IMG/VR virus record: IMGVR_UViG_3300021594_000097
Span: 1 to 64,000 of that record
DNA from: a virus
Strand: one strand, 5' to 3'
Length of the DNA: 64,000 nucleotides
Under the pieces are notes generated by a model. That model worked only from the letters and a program-made list of their open reading frames with translations. It was not told where the DNA came from and made no database searches. Positions 63,501-64,000 of the stretch are shown here, piece after piece (positions within the stretch are counted from its first letter, which is position 1; every line of letters begins with the position of its first letter). Made by a program: the position numbers and the translations under genes.

Positions 63501-64000
63501 GCGAAAAGAAAAGAATTATTTGGAGCATCATTAGATTTTGACGGTGATACCCTTTATGTTTCTGCTCACAACTCATATTCAGATGAAATCACAACTTTTG
63601 ATAATCATGCAAAACCAATATTCAATTATTTGTTAGGGTATGACAATGATCAAGATCCAATATATTCACAATTTGTGCTTGATCAAGAGTCGTTGTTAAA
63701 TGAAAAACGTACAACGTTTGATAATAATTTTACAAACTTTAAAAATAAGATTTTAGGTAACGGTGTTGTTTACGTTTATGATAGAATAGAAAATAGTTTA
63801 GTCTATGGTCAAACTTTAGATTTTAATGATACTGAAGCAAGATCGTTTGGACAGACCATTGTTGCCAAGCAGAATCACTTATACACAGCATTAACTGATT
63901 TTACTAATACTGGGGGTAAAAAAGGTGCAGTGTTTGATTTTCGTAGACCTGAAAACAAACGTGTTTGGGAAACATATCGTGTTCCTAAGAAAATCCCCAA
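54540..64000 (+). CDS. Giant baseplate/tail structural protein, gp7 position (C-terminus beyond window)
   Basis: Open from ATG 54540 (overlapping the gp6 stop) to the window end: at least 3153 codons without a stop. N-terminus MAYDDRQTELPLPGDG and LPKYFRTESNTKFLSSTLDQLLQPG. The segments NPWEMLGFKIKPNWWEEQYGPAPYTSENLLLWEDLEQG (about 1133) and RYARREYGKFKRQF-like block are hallmarks of giant structural proteins in marine T4-like phages. It contains three W/Y/GD modules like those of the fibres (about 1420-1440, 1695-1720 and 2800-2830) and FG-GAP-like repeats (VAVSPDGKFIVVGSP; ISRDGTLIAVGA). Gene order places it where T4 has wedge gp7 (1032 aa), but homology to gp7 is not evident. Confidence 0.75.
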   Translation, partial: MAYDDRQTELPLPGDGSEKRKSEIHLPKYFRTESNTKFLSSTLDQLLQPGVAEKLNGYFGRKTATAFNPSDTYIADVSKDREDYQFEPASVITDALGNVEFFKNYNDLINQVKNFGGVNRNHSNINKEEFYTWDPHINWDKFTNFREYYWLPTGPQTLNIVGDVKEITSTYSVSLQDNGDNYSYIFSPDGLTPNPNFKLFRGVTYRFEINTPGLPLTFRTQRTLDDAFLIKQGINAQAVENGVIEITLNEATPNEIFYVADNNINLGGVIRVANIEESSFIDVETEILGKKTYTTKAGWSVTNGMKIRFVGEVIPAIYSNSEWYVEGVGDKIKLISDIDVEVSFPVGIDLNVPFDTEDGFDRLPFSSAIGFPRDKDYIVINRASSDGNFWSRYNRWFHKDVIELVASINNQPANLDQAARANRPIIEFEANLKLFNFGTTTKPVIDLIDDFSVDAFSSIEGTLGYSVDGVQLRNGMRILFLADTDPLVRGRIFKVEFIKFTGSGVAGQIALRETEDSLPQINENVLVTKGNTYTGSMWFFNGTEWKRAQEKTQVNQPPLFDAYDAAGVSFADTSKYEASNFKGTEIFSYKTGVGTADSVLGFPLVYRSIDNVGDILFDFDYNSDIVEYQIDTVPQTVPIASGYLKKYTDKNNFINLGAWTKADKLSSQAVILQYINDNTKINYPINCFDQSGFLTDLLVRVFVNNKVVKEGVDYELVLTADKFKAVKFIKNIKLNDVIKFKCFSNTAKNENGYYEIAANLEKNPLNEDVTDFTLGEVNDHVASIVENLQAFTGVFPGTGNLRDITDLSKYGRKFIKHSSPLNLSMYHLLDREANLVKSIRYARREYGKFKRQFLEIASSLGYEGPVKEHVDRILLEINKDKINKMPFYSSDMLPYGAAIRNRITVEDPDSRFYSLTQPFKYNEINTRAVGVYINNEQLLYQKDYEFNDNGFLIVTVQKEFGDVLDIYEYESTNGSYIPPTPTKLGLYPKFEPKIYIDNSYNNSVKVIQGHDGSIIAAYDDFRDALILELERRIFNNIKIDYNADLFDLNDYKPGAFRNTGFTREEVDQPIITDFVQWLQLVDQDYTEHKYFDREDSFTFNYSSLRSPTNTSLPGWWRGVFDHVYDTDKPNTNPWEMLGFKIKPNWWEEQYGPAPYTSENLLLWEDLEQGIIRIPGQPFKINSKYARPGLKNFLPVDADGNLLSPSDANICLKYDSLDIKNSFKFGDYSPVELAWRKSSEYPFAMLASWAINQPTRLLATGFDRSRQIRNKLGHIVYKDSGRHIQLADILFPNTVDDTTQVLTLGVVNYIADYMASSVTANFKNYNTRLKSIKNNLTIRLGGFTDKSKFKLILDSRTPLNKGNVFVPEENYRVFLNTSSPLRTISYSGVIVEKRQSGFIIRGYDSESPTFTYFEPFKTQRDTLINVGGISEIFTRWESGQLYREGSNVEYNNAYYKVITTHTATGVFDVTKFAKLPALPLKGGRSATFSKKFNTFQPITIPYGTLFKTVQEIVDFLLGYGNWLEANGFRFEYYDGEEKIISNWETSAREFLFWTTQNWGEGTLLALSPAADEINFTTEYSIVDNIYDNFYGYSILKADGKKLVEEFSRINRTDPNNFQLRPKNTADGVYAIQVPVVQKEHIVLIDNFTVFGDVIYDQPTGYRQERIKVLGYRTSDWDGSLNIPGFLYDAATVTDWKQWTDYAIGDLVKYKEFYYTAKNKIAGAENFEINSWARLPSRPESGLITNFEYKVNQFADFYNLDSDNFDVTQQKLAQHLIGYQKREYLENIINDEVEWAIKEGQYGASEGFDEVEFKLDESKFRNTPQPFELVSSVPGGETDLIYRIRPFEVFKKPLNYNHKPFPVRESSIGYTRDAGYVNQEDVQFIVPSYYDILNINIDEFSNKNYVWVGTEKQSWNVYQHVLSDYLVTKLVGNANAVSIGDPTKNQFKLSLNKAATDIKAGDIIGLYDLIISTRGEEDSTTIPIVTQETSTVQGFFKVLAVNVNELIIDTDLTVSDIDDCRGLLTRLVSSRVENINEANILTQGTIDNNDLVWIDNDGVDWRVIKNNQAFDLLQKIPAEEVGISNKFGFSIDVDSRNTVIVVGSPGASTNGKAFVYTRGANSQNFQFTQIIEPTDNLADLGQQYAESVAVSPDGKFIVVGSPNASNIKTLFRGDYDEETDYQNGESVLFSDQLWEAVVDIRGADDSLEFSSFGSIIEILQKYNITAGEITFNNLITGNYPFKNVETNHILVRAPADQYAGTGPGDRVFLDWYLRTTANQDQLPLTLTARQPFGGAVTGFTEANLEGGLIIQKKIDAVLYVETFANLPEIGEQIDSEGVFGYVAYVYQDEGAATVYVEGSFGRWQPTGSLFTEQGEFVGEYVRVAPIETLDVSDDLGGYWWFNTTSTINVGLVNEDEGRALAVYNVIPNGKADPGARGGNIYDYNNTIVNSENNINSYIRTLTYQGAPGAYNNLNIIPSDLFVVRAPNSLTTKLSTGDRVTLEVVNLPNYSDGGFVDISPLGITTFNTNKTHTIVDVWSGYINFNLDETDTFGNPFEPRVGQFVRDRNTGATGLITFYQRNGLSATIFVKNVVGTWSRGRNFGNVSSIEFIGEPTDPSPVYSVTRRMGEIRSVSLGNASLGIGGLVVFRLAAPIVTVPVQAVITGAEYIIYRDDPILGIATQPNIPSQANFDWRPIYNVSVNADGFVVNTDNLGMFTVYAKEASTTYSLVGSFIVPEIQDNLRLGSKVLIRKNNNLYKLFVGCRGSGTSNNPGRIYFVNYGLTADGTFYNWELAKNKKYRGEFGPEKEYFINDIVFLDGIFYQAQTNIAPGLQFNILDWERVAFDGLQYTGIDYVGYIPNDTNFVPGNDSSLNLDQEGLLEFGTIFDADEKGEVVVVTAIYNNTKPNRVVIYRAINGNYIKAQELLATNTTSNFGEAVSISRDGTLIAVGASLDSADIDSQGAVYVYRQVAGEFVLDLNNNTGQKLTSANAKRKELFGASLDFDGDTLYVSAHNSYSDEITTFDNHAKPIFNYLLGYDNDQDPIYSQFVLDQESLLNEKRTTFDNNFTNFKNKILGNGVVYVYDRIENSLVYGQTLDFNDTEARSFGQTIVAKQNHLYTALTDFTNTGGKKGAVFDFRRPENKRVWETYRVPKKIP

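Overview
This window is the virion-structure half of a T4-like (contractile-tailed) phage genome, very probably a marine one. Recognisable T4 core proteins include portal gp20, prohead protease gp21, scaffold gp22, major capsid gp23, baseplate wedge gp25 and gp6, hub/spike gp5, gp26 and gp51, recombination nucleases gp46 and gp47, and late sigma factor gp55. The DNA is AT-rich. The long N-terminus of gp55, the giant tail-fibre proteins downstream of gp23 and the giant ORF after gp6 are typical of phages of marine cyanobacteria and SAR11 relatives. The host cannot be fixed from this sequence. I see no tRNA, rRNA, integrase, insertion sequence or CRISPR array.

Layout, left to right. (1) 1-29500, minus strand: a tail-fibre/adhesin region with a partial glycine-rich adhesin, an S74-chaperone protein, four giant fibre proteins (2256, 1957, 2108 and 1708 aa), three small paralogous structural proteins and several accessory structural proteins. 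(2) 29599-36429, minus: the head module, in transcription order gp20, two small genes, an acidic core protein, gp21, gp22, gp23, closed by a strong terminator. (3) 36431-38489, minus: a candidate tape-measure protein and a small overlapping-frame ORF. (4) 38562-39619, plus: gp26 followed by a gp51-like frame that has no normal start codon. (5) 39611-40609, minus: a membrane protein of unknown role. (6) 40610-41147: 538 bp with no convincing gene, but with a run of stem-loops ending in a terminator-like hairpin on the plus strand. (7) 41148-45472, minus: gp55, gp47, gp46, a small protein and a GIY-YIG nuclease-like protein, preceded by near-consensus sigma-70 promoters. (8) 45547-64000, plus: the baseplate module (tube-cap-like, gp53-like, hub, gp5, gp25, gp6) and the first 3153 codons of a giant structural protein that runs off the window.

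Control. Structural units carry T4-type late promoters (TATAAATA, or variants keeping TAAATA), which should be read by the gp55 encoded here. gp55 and gp47 instead have TTGAC(A/T)-TATA(A/C)T promoters that the unmodified host polymerase could use. Eight gene pairs overlap as TAATG, which points to coupled translation.

Most interesting finding: the end of gp26 carries a complete programmed -1 frameshift signal. It consists of slippery heptamer T TTT TTC at 39380-39386, a 6-nt spacer, then a perfect 11-bp stem at 39393-39403/39423-39433. The -1 frame encodes a gp51-like domain that lacks any ATG, GTG or TTG start. A fused gp26-gp51 product of about 352 aa would parallel the lambda gpG/gpGT tail-assembly chaperones, and the pair lies divergently beside the candidate tape-measure gene. 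The second candidate is the structured non-coding RNA-like segment at about 40735-40971.
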